From: Rhododendron vialii
Taxonomy: Eukaryota; Streptophyta; Magnoliopsida; Ericales; Ericaceae
Length of the DNA stretch: 64,000 bases
Direction of reading: 5' to 3'
NCBI RefSeq assembly: GCF_030253575.1
Contig: NC_080561.1
Span: 35,797,564-35,861,563 of the forward strand
In this document: one piece after another, positions 13,601 through 24,200 of the stretch
Layout of the letters: each line of letters opens with the position of its first letter
How positions within the stretch are numbered: the first letter of the stretch is position 1
Translations under genes and position numbers: made by a program
Notes under the pieces: generated by a model
What the model saw: the letters and a program-made list of their open reading frames with translations, nothing else
What the model was told of the DNA's origin: nothing
Database searches by the model: none

Positions 13601-14933
13601 GTTTCACAATCCTACACTTATCTTTGTATAGAACTCATCACTCCAAGATTTCTGTACTCCAATCCATTAATCGTAGAAACTCTTCAATACATGTAGGTGG
13701 CGATTCGGTACTACAAACTTGCACCTAGTGATAACAACAGAAGATGCAGCACTGACATGATGTCTTTGAGGAACTGTGGAGACGACTATCAAAAGACTTA
13801 CAAACAGGGCCTAAATAAACATGAGATGGAGACAGTGAAAAGTTTGGGGCCTGATAGACTCAGCATGTTCAATACTTCTCATTGAGCAGCATTTCAAATC
13901 AAAATGCAGGGGCTACACAGCAGTTGCTGATAAAACGTCTTGGAACTGCTAATGTTGGGTAGCTTATGTTTTTTTTGCTAAGCAATGGGTACCTTATGTT
14001 AGTAAACCAGCGAAGTTGAGGAAAAATAACGAGCAAGATTTTACTGTCAAATGCCAATCCAAAAAAATGGAGACTTAACTAGTAAAAATGTGGAGACAAA
14101 TGAAACAATTATGGAATAAACATCAAGAGAAACGGCATCCGAAAACCTGTATAGTAACTGATCTAATTTATGTTCAATCAGAATAGAATGATTTCAAATG
14201 TGCTTCTCCTTTCATTAGGGCCCAGTGATACCAAGTATTAGTGAAACAAGATGACAAAACATATACAATTATTTACCTGCCGTTGCCGTTGCTTGAGGCA
14301 CAACTTCTCTGAATTTGCCATGCCAAGCACCTCTGATCGGGTCTGAGCCTTGAATCTGTGGGTGGCAACTTCTTCTGCATAAAGTTACTTTGGGAGTCAA
14401 ATAGAATTTCAGGGATTGACTTTGAACACCCACCGAAACAATTTAGGGGTTTTTTTTTTCAATAAACTGAATTTAGGTTTTTTTCCCAGCAACTCAGCAA
14501 TTAGTTCAAGGAGAGAGAGAGAGAGACCTTCGTGGTGGGGTAACGTCGGACTGCCCAGAAGTCGATTGTGGTGGCGGTCGCCGGCGGTGGGTAGCGCTGC
14601 CCTAGTCTGCGGTGACTAAGAGAATCAGCCCGAGATAGGGAGAGGGTATTTGAGAACAGAAGACTTGGGGTTGGGTACCGGTGGTGGAGGTGCGAAGCGT
14701 GGTCACCGGTGGAGGTGGAAGCGTCGTCGCCGGTGATGGTGGTGGTGGGAGCAACCCTCTCTCTCGATTCTCTTCTCCTCGTGAACGTGGGGATGGAAGG
14801 AAAAGGGCGTTCGTTTCAGGAGCTGGGGTTTTCATTTTCATTTTTTTTTAAAATCAAAACGACGTCGTTTTGATGACGTCAGCACGTTGTGTGAATGGTT
14901 GTGTGTCCGTACGTTGTGTGTCTAGCATTTTTG
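10693..14933. mobile_element. Non-autonomous Mutator-like element (MULE), 4241 bp
   Basis: Flanked by a perfect 9-bp target duplication TATCAGATA (10684-10692 and 14934-14942). The ends are imperfect inverted repeats of about 80 bp: left caaaaatgctacacacacaa, right (reverse complement) caaaaatgctagacacacaa. Both continue into CACACAAC runs and a ctgctgacg/tgctgacg block with TGACGTCA palindromes. A 9-bp duplication with long inverted repeats is the hallmark of the Mutator superfamily. No transposase is visible in any frame, so it would depend on a partner. The right part (14277-14840), read on the minus strand, looks like a captured 5' UTR, a short first exon and a splice donor. Confidence 0.8.
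14277..14321 (-). pseudogene. Possible captured first coding exon inside the MULE
   Basis: Read on the minus strand, an ATG in good context (ggcATGGC) at 14321-14319 opens a 15-codon frame (MANSEKLCLKQRQRQ) that stops at a plausible donor (GGCAG then GTAAAT). Upstream, 14510-14840 looks like a CT-rich 5' leader. No later exon was recognised. This is inference, and no gene family is assigned. Confidence 0.25.
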
Positions 14934-14942
14934 TATCAGATA

Positions 14943-16219
14943 GAATTAAGAACATTTTTTTTCCCTTTTCAAGATTCAGCAATGCAATGGCTCAGCACGT
15001 GAGCATAAGAAGTGGACCACCAAAAGAAGATATTGTACCATTTCGTATGGAAGTTTACTTCTACACTCCTTTTTGAAAGTTAACTTCTACACTCTCTTTT
15101 TTACGACATACATTCATTTTTTTGTTTTTATTTGGTGTGAATTTACTCTATTGCCCCTTAATGTATAAAAAAAATGAACTTATGAAAGATTAAAAAGATA
15201 AATTCACATGAATAAGGAAAAAAAATTGAATGTATGCAATAAAAATGAGAGTGTAAAAGTCAATGCTTTGTATTCAACTCAGGTAACAAGAATTCAATTA
15301 GCTATCATTATGAAAGGATAAGAATCGAGCACTGATAATAGTCCAAGAATTCAATTAAACTTATCCCCTTTTTTTTTTTATCCTCAAACTTATCCCTCTT
15401 TCTCTGTTTTTCCTAAAGTTTATCCTTCCCGGTTTTGGGGAAAATATTCAGTGCCCGACACTGGCACCACGTGCCCCGCCTCCATGTAGTCCCAAGACAA
15501 GCGTGTAAGCCTCGCCTCAATGTGTGGTGAAAAATAGGTTTAGACACTACGTGATAATTTAGGGCACAGAATAATCCTTTTTCGGGTTAAACAGGACTAG
15601 TACTTTGGGAATATGGTTTAGTATCTAAACGTGTGAAAACCCCCGAGCCCCCAAAGCTAAAAATTCTCCTAACAGCTCCTTTAATTTCTGGGTAAGTGTG
15701 AGAAAAGAAAAGAAAGGAGTATATTGTGACTTATTTGAATAGCTAGCAAAGGTAAGAAATGAGGAAAATTGATGAGAATTATAGAAACAATATTTTGTTT
15801 TTGTTTGTTCTCACAAAATCTCTTCAATTGTGGTGAGAGGTTTTTTTGAGATTGTCTCCCTTTTGCATAATCCAATGAGCCTCTCTCTCTTCTCTCATGA
15901 TGAGAATGTTTCAATAATTTCCTTTTGTGTCTCATTTTCAACATGTACAAAAGGGTGGGAGGGATTTGGTGAAATGGTGGAGAAATGAGTGTAGCCATTT
16001 GACTGGAGAAGTGACTGGCCATGGTGGTATATGGTCATTTTTGGGGAATGGTTCAAAGCCATTTTACAATCTGCGATAAGACGTCTGTTCCTATTTTAGA
16101 TTTTTTTTAAGGAACATATTTTAGATTATGATTCGTAAATCAAGTATGGAAAAACACTAACCTGATTGGACAATGGTAAAAACTTTGATCAAATTTATTT
16201 GATGAGCAACAACCCATCA
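14943..16219. other. Intergenic, no recognised gene
   Basis: No supported gene. A 113-codon minus-strand frame at 15681-16022 is Ser/Lys/His-rich with no domain I know. AT-rich spacer otherwise. Confidence 0.4.
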
Positions 16220-16221
16220 TA

Positions 16222-16822
16222 CTTCCTCCGTCCCAATTTGTTTATCCAATTGTCGAAATTCGTGTCTTTAAAAAATATATTTATATCTTACATTTATAAT
16301 ATTTTTTATGATTTTGTATAATAAAACTAATTGAGATTTACCAAGCTAGATTCAGATTGCATATTACTTAAACGCATTTCTAATTGAAAAAGAGAATTGC
16401 TATTGGTACCGATGGTACCGTAGAGAAAATGCACCGACGGCCACCGGACGGCCGATCTGAGCCGTCCAAAAATTTTAAAAAACAAAACCGAGTGGGCCTT
16501 CGCGGGAATCAATGGCATCCGAGGTGTGTAGGATACTTGATCCGAGCACCTCTTTTTCGTATATATACGACGAAAAAGGGGTACTCGGATCAAGTACCCT
16601 ACACACCTCGGATGCTATTGATTCTCGCGCACGCCCACTCAGTTTTATTTTTTAAAATTTTTGGACGGCTCGGATCGACCGTCCGGTGGCCGTCGGTGCA
16701 TTTTTCCTACGGTACCATCGGTACCAATAGGATTTTCGATTGAAAAATTATAGACAATTTTTTTAAAAGTCAAACGCTCTCAAAAAGTTAAAAAGGGAAC
16801 AAACAAATCGGAGCGAAGGGAA
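16222..16822. mobile_element. Mariner/Stowaway-like relic carrying a nested fold-back
   Basis: Left end cttcctccgtcccaatttgt preceded by TA; right end aaatcggagcgaagggaa followed by TA. These are the typical ends of plant mariner-like and Stowaway elements and match the ends of the mariner at 53345-56678. There is no transposase. The centre (16400-16730) is a separate hairpin element. Confidence 0.6.
16400..16730. mobile_element. Fold-back MITE, family A, near-perfect hairpin
   Basis: Outer ends ctattggtaccgatggtacc and ggtaccatcggtaccaatag are inverse copies, and pairing continues almost to the centre: ccaccggacggccgat, gagccgtccaaaaatttta, gcatccgaggtgtgtagg and tacttgatccgag each have a mirror. 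The loop holds tatatac between two cga-aaa arms. This is the most symmetrical member of the family in the window. Confidence 0.8.
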
Positions 16823-17336
16823 TAATACCATGACCATTAGTTGCTTTCAAGATAAACTTCATAGATACCTACATTCGTTTAATTTAATTTTTTGCACAAA
16901 TTTTCATTCAGATAGATACCTATATTCGTTTAATTTAATTTTTTGCACAAATTATATGCAACAAATTGTCAATTGAAACCGTAATAAATCTCATTGCGCG
17001 CCGCATAATGGACCACATGAGAGGTTCTCGACTTCCTCTAAGGTCTAATGGTTTTCACAAATGCAAATCGTTGTGTTCGTAACATGGCTCCACGCAAGTC
17101 AGGAATCGAAACCCAATGCCATAGTAGAATCCTAGTACCCCAAAGGGCCCAAACCCATAGAAATTCCACAATCCCCAGACGCGGAAAATGAAACTCAAAA
17201 TTGATCCCAAAAGCACCCAAAAAGTTCACCAAAACTGTACTTCAATACATCTTCCTATAACAATCAAATGTAAATGTACACTTTCATTATAAAAAAAAAA
17301 AAACAGATGTTTAAGATTAATTAAACAATTGATTAA
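16823..17336. other. Spacer downstream of the 17.3 kb gene
   Basis: Holds the 3' flank of the minus-strand gene that follows. A direct repeat of about 45 bp (tacctacattcgtttaattt, cacaaatt) occurs at about 16865 and 16915. A 64-codon minus frame (17038-17232) has no recognisable domain. Confidence 0.4.
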
Positions 17337-18235
17337 TCACAAACATTTGAGTCTCTCGCCACTTCTCGCCGGCTCTGATTTACACCTTGTGAGTACCCAA
17401 CCCCTACCAATCCCCCCTCCTCCTTCTTCCCCTGTTTCCATTTTCTTGATCCCACCATCAATCATCGACCCTTCGATTTCTCCTAACCCACCCAAATTCC
17501 CTTCAATTACTCGATCCATTCTCAAATCCAGAGATGAATCTCCGCAACTGGGTTCTCTCTCTAACGTCGGTCCCTCTCCTCCCCTGTTTTCCCCTGTTTC
17601 TTGCCCCCAAAATCTGCTCGCTAGCGATGAAGACTTATATGGAGCAGACCTACATCTCGTCAACAACAGCGCGTTCCGCGGTGGAGAATAACAATCAAAG
17701 CCCTCAATTGGTAATCCCACTCTAAATTCATCTTCATCTTCTTCCTCCTCCTCGTCTTTGTGTCCTTTGTACTCGTCGTTTCGATTCGATTCCATTTCCG
17801 GCGAACCGGCCTTACTCTTTCGCGAACTTCTGCAATACCCAAACGGGGAAAACCACTGGCATTTGCCCCAACCGGGTCGGAGCGATCTGGGTCGGAGCCT
17901 TTCCACGAAACGGGTGCAAAACAGAGCATTTCTGTTTACCCATGGGCAAGAACAGGGGAAACGGGCAGGAGATTTGGTCTGGCGGCCGGAGTTGGAGTTG
18001 GAGCTGGAGGGGGGTTTGGATGATTGGACTTGGCCGATACAAGTTACTTTCGGTGAAGAGGGTTCAGATTGGGTCTCCATTGATGATGAGTTCCTTTTGC
18101 GTATGAACATTGGGGTCGAACGGGACCTTCCTCTGCTTCTGGCTACGGTGTTGGTTCGTAGGAATTTGATCATTAGTGGGGGTGGAGGTTTCTCTGTCCT
18201 GCTTGGACTCGACGTGGGCTGCTTTGTTATAATCT

Positions 18236-18239
<4 letters not shown>
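17337..18239 (-). CDS. Uncharacterised plant-specific protein, 300 aa
   Basis: Intact single-exon frame. I start it at the ATG at 18239, giving MKIITKQPTSSPSRTEKPPP then LMIKFLRTN and RSRGRSRSTPMF, because this resembles the N-terminus I recall for related plant proteins and because the upstream in-frame part translates a (GA)n repeat typical of a 5' UTR. Two short repeated motifs stand out: LLTRCRSAPYKSSSLASRFW in the middle and VLTRCKSEPARSG near the C-terminus. Between them is a long acidic run (KDEEEEEDEDEF). There is no membrane segment or enzyme motif. The Ser/Arg-rich and acidic composition suggests a disordered protein that may be phosphorylated. I cannot give a function. A 245-codon plus-strand frame over the same DNA is its antisense shadow. 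Confidence 0.7.

Positions 18240-18240
<1 letters not shown>

Positions 18241-18267
<27 letters not shown>
18241..18267. repeat. (CT)n microsatellite in the 5' UTR
   Basis: Thirteen CT units directly upstream of the chosen ATG of the 17.3 kb gene, read as (GA)n in its mRNA. Such GA/CT tracts are common in plant 5' UTRs. Confidence 0.85.
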
Positions 18268-18271
<4 letters not shown>

Positions 18272-21260
18272 GTGTATGTCGGTTCTTCTTCCTTGAGAAG
18301 ATACAATTTCTATCTACTCTGCCTGTCTGTATGTGTTGTTCCTTTGGGCTGTCTTGCTTGTCTTTGCTGTGGGCTTGCGGTACGTTCTCCGTGATTGGGA
18401 AGGTATTGCACGAAAAATTATTTGCTAGTCTTGGAGCACCCAATGCCCTTGTCTACCACACGATTCTCTGGCCCGCAGAAATGTGCGGTGGATAAGGGTG
18501 TTAGGGTACTCACGTGACGGTATCGCGAGACTGCTAAATAATTACTCCATGTGCAGTGAATAGTGGTGTTGAGGCACCCACAAATCCACCAAATAATTAC
18601 TCCGCATATTGCACATCCAAGTACTTGCACATAATAGACTCGTTCCATTTACCAAGAAATGGAGTAATGAAAATCGAAATAAAAAATCCAGAAACTATGC
18701 TTTCATATCCTTTTCAAGTTTTTTGTTGTTTTGCAGGTGATGTAAAAAGTATGTTTTCTACTCAAAATTTTAAGAATTTGGTTTATCTAAAGTCTTGTGT
18801 TGGACAGCCGTTTTTGTGATCTTCACCGTTCACAAGTAACTGTTCAGATTTTAAAAAGACTCTTTTGGAGTATTTTTTTTAAAAAAACTCTTCTCGAAAA
18901 TATTTTTTTAAAACATAGTAGCAATAGTTCAAGGGATCTGGAGATGCTGTAATGCACCTTACGGATCCGGGCGTTGAGGTGTAGAGTTGATTGAATTGGA
19001 CAGCCACAATAACAAGAAGTGGGGCACTCAAAGAAACCATGATTGGATGGATGGGTGCGATTGATTGATTTCTCTCCCCTCTTTAAAGTGAGATATCGAA
19101 ACTTGACCAACTTTCTTTCCCATTCTGGAGTACTATTTACCATGGAGGGGGACCAGTTTTGCCACCATTACAAGCATGAAAAACCTTTGGGTTCAAAATA
19201 GTTATGGTCTTGTATCTTACCCATGTAAGCCTATGGTGGTTGTAACTTGTACCAAACCAACTAGACAGGGAGTCATTGTTTGGTTTTTTTCTAATAACTG
19301 TGTATAAGCCAAGCTAAAAAGCAAATCGCCTAATGGTGCATTTATGCTGTATTATTGGAATGCGGATTAATGACAATAGTCAAGTTGTTTCAACTTACGT
19401 GAGTAAATCATTTGTTGTTAATAAGATTGTTGTAAAGTGATCATCAAATTGGACCAAAGAGAACCGAAGAGAGTACTTTTAGGTGCTCCACTTCCAAACA
19501 TAGCCTAAACCAAAATTATTACTCCTACTTGCCTACATCAGTAGTATACTAGATGCATAAATCTAGCTTTTAAATTTTGTAGTTTTTAATCTTTCTTTTG
19601 TTAAACATAAGCCAAGCCTAAAAGCTATCCCAAACAAGGCATGAGCAAATTGTGTACCTACCAAATAGTATATATTTGGTGTGTTGCTCTTCAATAGCAA
19701 TCATCAATTGCGATTGCTTTTTTTCTTGCATTTCCTGTGGATACAAGCATGATTTCCTTTTCCTATTGAATATAAATCATCTACTGCAATTGGAATCTTT
19801 TTTAGAAACTGGTCCTCGACAATCTTCAATAAATGTGTAATGAGATTATACGAAGATGTCTTATCAACATGATTTTTGGTCAAATTAATTTTCTTGATGA
19901 GCTCCAAAAAATAAACCATTCCGATTAATAAAGCGAGTGTCCCCACCGAGCCTAATATTCTGTTATATATAAGACTCAGACCAAACCAGACCGTTTATCT
20001 CTAGAAACCAAAACCAAATCACTGGTTTGGTTCAATTTTGCTTTTCCGTTCGGTTCCCGGTTTTTTCTTTCACCCCAAATGTAACGACATAAGATGACAA
20101 AGAAGGAACCACCTTGCATGTGTTTTATTCAAATCCATCTTGTGGGGTCTTCCATATCTTTATAGGACCACAAATGCAAAACTTCCAACCCCCCACCATG
20201 GACCTTTTTTCCCTCTCTGTGCAACTGTAACCACTATCACTCCACCGACCTTACACATTACATTTTTTCCAGGATTACCCCTAGAGCCTTCAAACCAACT
20301 TCAATCAATTTTGTAATTCCATTCCTCGAGTGTACTGATTAATTCAGTGTTAAGCTTGTGCCGGTCAACTGGCAGTAGCTTTTAGTTTCTCTCTCCCAAC
20401 CAAAAAATAAAAAGTCAACCAAGGTTTTGGACTCCTTTTCAAAACCCGATCTTGACCAAGAGATAAGCTATGAACCACAGACACGAACATCGATATTCCG
20501 ACGCGAAAGAATTGGTGGACACGACACGTTGGGGACACATTAAAAGAAATATTTGTATTATGTTACACAAAAATCTTCATTTATAATTAAAATATCATAC
20601 ATGCCTTTTTCGCCATAATCAGTGCATCATTCACAGAAATGTCGCAAAAAAAAAGTGTTTTATTATTCATTCACATTTATATTCAATGACCGTCATCAAT
20701 CACACCAAAGACGTTCTTTCTAAGTTTAACTAAAGTCTACTATGTTAAACCCCCAACACCTAACACTCCGGTGAAGTGTCCATAGAGTGTCTGGACAGCA
20801 TTCTAAGGTGTCCAGAGCACAATCTAGAGTGTCTGCAGAGTGTCCAAATGCAAAACCATGGAGAAAAAATGGGACATTTTTGGTTTGAGGGTTGACCGTG
20901 TGTCCTGAGGGTGTCCGGTAAGTGTTCGACAATGATACTTGACCTCCGGCAAAGTGCTTGCGCTTTCAAAGAGTATAAATCAATCACCAATGACAGAGGT
21001 AATGAGCTTGAGACACAAGGAAAAGTAATGTAAGTAAAATAAGGTTGAAGATGTCATCGGAAAAAAAACTATTATGTACACAATGCAAGAGTCTAGATAT
21101 GTTCATGGTACTGAAGTTAAAGGAGGACAAGTTTATTCTAGTGAGAAACAGGCAACGTGCATGAGATTGATACAATACGGACATAGCTTAAACATATGGT
21201 ATGCTATCAAATTATTGCCAGTTTACTAACCTTAACCACTAGCTTGTATAGATTAGAGCA
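18268..21260. other. Intergenic, no recognised gene
   Basis: Nothing I can support as a gene. There is a short direct repeat (aataattactcc at about 18539 and 18592) and a decayed repeat near 18930-19000 (gatgctgtaatgcacc). The block from 20750 to 20930 is rich in gtgtccagag-like words but has no clear unit. The rest is AT-rich spacer. Confidence 0.4.
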
Positions 21261-24200
21261 TCATTTTACGTGACAACTGTATGATTGGAAGTCCATCGCT
21301 CTTTTCATTCCGACCACTGACCTTTGTGATTCAAGTGGCATCTTGTTATTGTAATCCCCATCTTTCAGACTCTCTTCTTCCACATGGACTTCAGTTTCTT
21401 CATCTGCAGATTAAAAGTTCAACCAATGGCCGCAATTTTAAACAGAGCAAAGTAGAACGGGTGAGACTAGAAATCAGTCAGTGTGGCATCACAAAGATAT
21501 AGTCCCCTTTGTTTGCAGTTTTCAGATTCTTTTTTCTAGATTAACTTATCAGAAGCTACAGATTCATTCGTAAAAGAAATTTTCTGAATACCATGACTAC
21601 ATAAACTATAATTAGGGTCTTAACTCTCAAGCAGTCTTGAGAAAATGAAGAATATCCAACTCGATTCAACAAAGCAGAAATCCAAATAAGTTGGTAAGCT
21701 GCACGAAACAGAAAAACGACCAAACGATGAAAGAAAATCTTGCCTGAGATATTTGCTAGAGAAAGTTCAGTAAGGCGCCTAACGCAGTCCTTCAATGCTT
21801 GGAGTTCAGCTTCTTTCCCATGAAGTTTTGATTGGGCCTGATTCAGTTCAGACTCTAAGTCCACAATCTGGCTCTCTTGCTGTTCGATGAGCAAATGGCA
21901 AAGTTTCTGATCCAGTTCAGATGGCAACACACCACTCAAATGATAAGAACTGGAATCCTGGTCACCTGGCTTGCAAAATCCTTCAACAGAAGTATCAATC
22001 TGCACAACGCGTTGAATATGTCTAGAATTAAACTGGATAAACTATCATTCGGGGATTAGCAATAGTAGTTCATTCACAAGTACATTCCTACTGCCATTCA
22101 GTTCACCTGTCAACTCCCGCCTGGCAAATAATGTTAGATTCATGCAATCGAAAGAATCCTATGCCTCACGTAGTCCGTGGTTACTCCATATTGCTTGAAT
22201 CTAATGTCAGATTCATGCAACATGGAGTAACCATGGACTCAGAAACAAGAACGTTTTGTAGCATCAGATTTGTGTAGGCCATCACTGGAAGGCATGAACT
22301 TATATTGAAACATGTAGGGTTCAACATATGCTCCTTATCTATCATAGTAAACACTTTTTTTCCCGATGAGGTAAAATACCAAATAAATATATTTTACAAA
22401 ACGGACAAATGACAAGAGCTGAATGCAAACATGAAAAGCAAAGTTAACAGGACAAGTCATATGCTAGTAAGCAAAACAAAGAGAACGATAGCTCACCTCA
22501 CAAATATCTGATATCCTTCCATCAGCACCAGAAGCTTCCGTGGAGCACCAAGGAAGCTTTTGCAGTTCAGACTCAAGCTCTGCTTCCAAACGATCCATTT
22601 CCACCACCTCTTGTCGTGGCTCGTCTGTAAGAACACTACTTGCAGATCCACCTTCTTCAGTTAAAAGGAAACCAGAATCGTGGACGTTGTCTCTGTTCTC
22701 AGCGCTAGACTCTGATACTGGATTGCTATTTCTGCCACCAATTATGTCTAGCTTTGCACTGGTATTTGTAGAACTGGAAAATTGCAGACTACGTGATGAT
22801 TTCCTTTTGTGGAGTTCAGTTTTTAGTTCTTGAACAACTTTTGCAGTCTCATCCATTGCTGTGTTCAGCCTACCAATTTCGGCCTTCCCAGTAGACATCA
22901 TATACATGAGTCCAACGCCAAGTCCCCAACTGAAAACTGAGTTGTCTAGAACACATAGTAATGCACTAGTCATGTAGATCCCAAAAGATGCCAATGTATT
23001 ATACTCTTTGTAGCAGAAACTACAGAGAAAGACTAATCCATCACAAACTAACCAGCAAAACAAATCCATTTATCCTCATATGCAGAAAGCTAAAAACAAA
23101 ATTTACCACAATTTATTTTCTGCCACGATACATTAGTCAACCTAGTGATTTTAACAAACATTTAGGCTGTTGCTAATTTATCCAACCGCTTGATATTCTT
23201 TTGAATACGAATCATGTGGCAAACAAACGCAGCAATATCCTCTTCAGACACAACGTTATCAGCTACGGAAATGGACATCAGACATGTATCGCACGATGAC
23301 CATCCTTGCCCAAGTTCTGGACTTTGTCTTCTGCTACTATTTCTTAAATTCTAAACATGTAAAAGTGAGTTAATACTAGTAATGCGTTTGAGGTGACGTA
23401 GTCAACAAAATTGGGTAGGTGTAATTTGTAGGGGGCCGAAATATCCGAAGGATCAAAGGGTTCACAAGGTCCAGAAGGGGGAATGAAGGTTCACACACTG
23501 TTTGACCCGTCATCTAAGCTGTCTCAGTTCACCTGTAAATAAGTTTGGGATTCGGCCCGGTATGCCAACATTTATCCGAAGGATAGACGGAACCACGAGT
23601 ACTTCACCGAACGTCATAGCTGTATCCGAACGTACGTACACTTGAGTTCGCTCAGGGCTCTCGCCAAATGCACGGATAAGAACATCCACTTGTTCGGATA
23701 AGTTTCTCTTTGGTAAGGACACCAAACGCTCGGATAATTTCGTATGGCAGAAGTGGGTCCCGCCGAGTACAGGCGATTATGGAACCTTCCATAAATATCT
23801 ACTGATAAGTAGGCTGTCTTATCTGATATTCGAAGTGACATCTCTGAACGATGTGACCTGTCTGACATCAACCCATGTGGCTCTGAAAGACTTGGGGAGT
23901 GGTGTTCATTAAATGGCCCTGCTACAAGGCGCCCACCGAGCAGAACGTAACACGTGGAAAGTATGACCAACTTGTTCAGCACTCCACCCCCTTTGCCTAT
24001 AAATAGAAGAGCAACACCACTAAGAAGGGGGCTCTGACTCTTGAACAACTGCAATCTTCTCCTTACCAGCATATTTTTTCTCACAAAAACTTCTTCTCTC
24101 CTCCACCGACTGACTAGTTCGTCGGAGCTTCTTCCCGGAGGAACAACCCCCTCCGGTTCTGCAGGTACATCAAGACCGGCGTTAGCTCTCATCGCTTCAC

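Noticed and set aside
15681-16022. 113-codon minus-strand frame starting MASHFSSQ
   Set aside because: No recognisable domain, and the composition follows the AT-rich surroundings; not enough to call a gene.
17758-18495. 245-codon plus-strand frame
   Set aside because: Antisense shadow of the minus-strand gene at 17337-18239, crossing a CT repeat.
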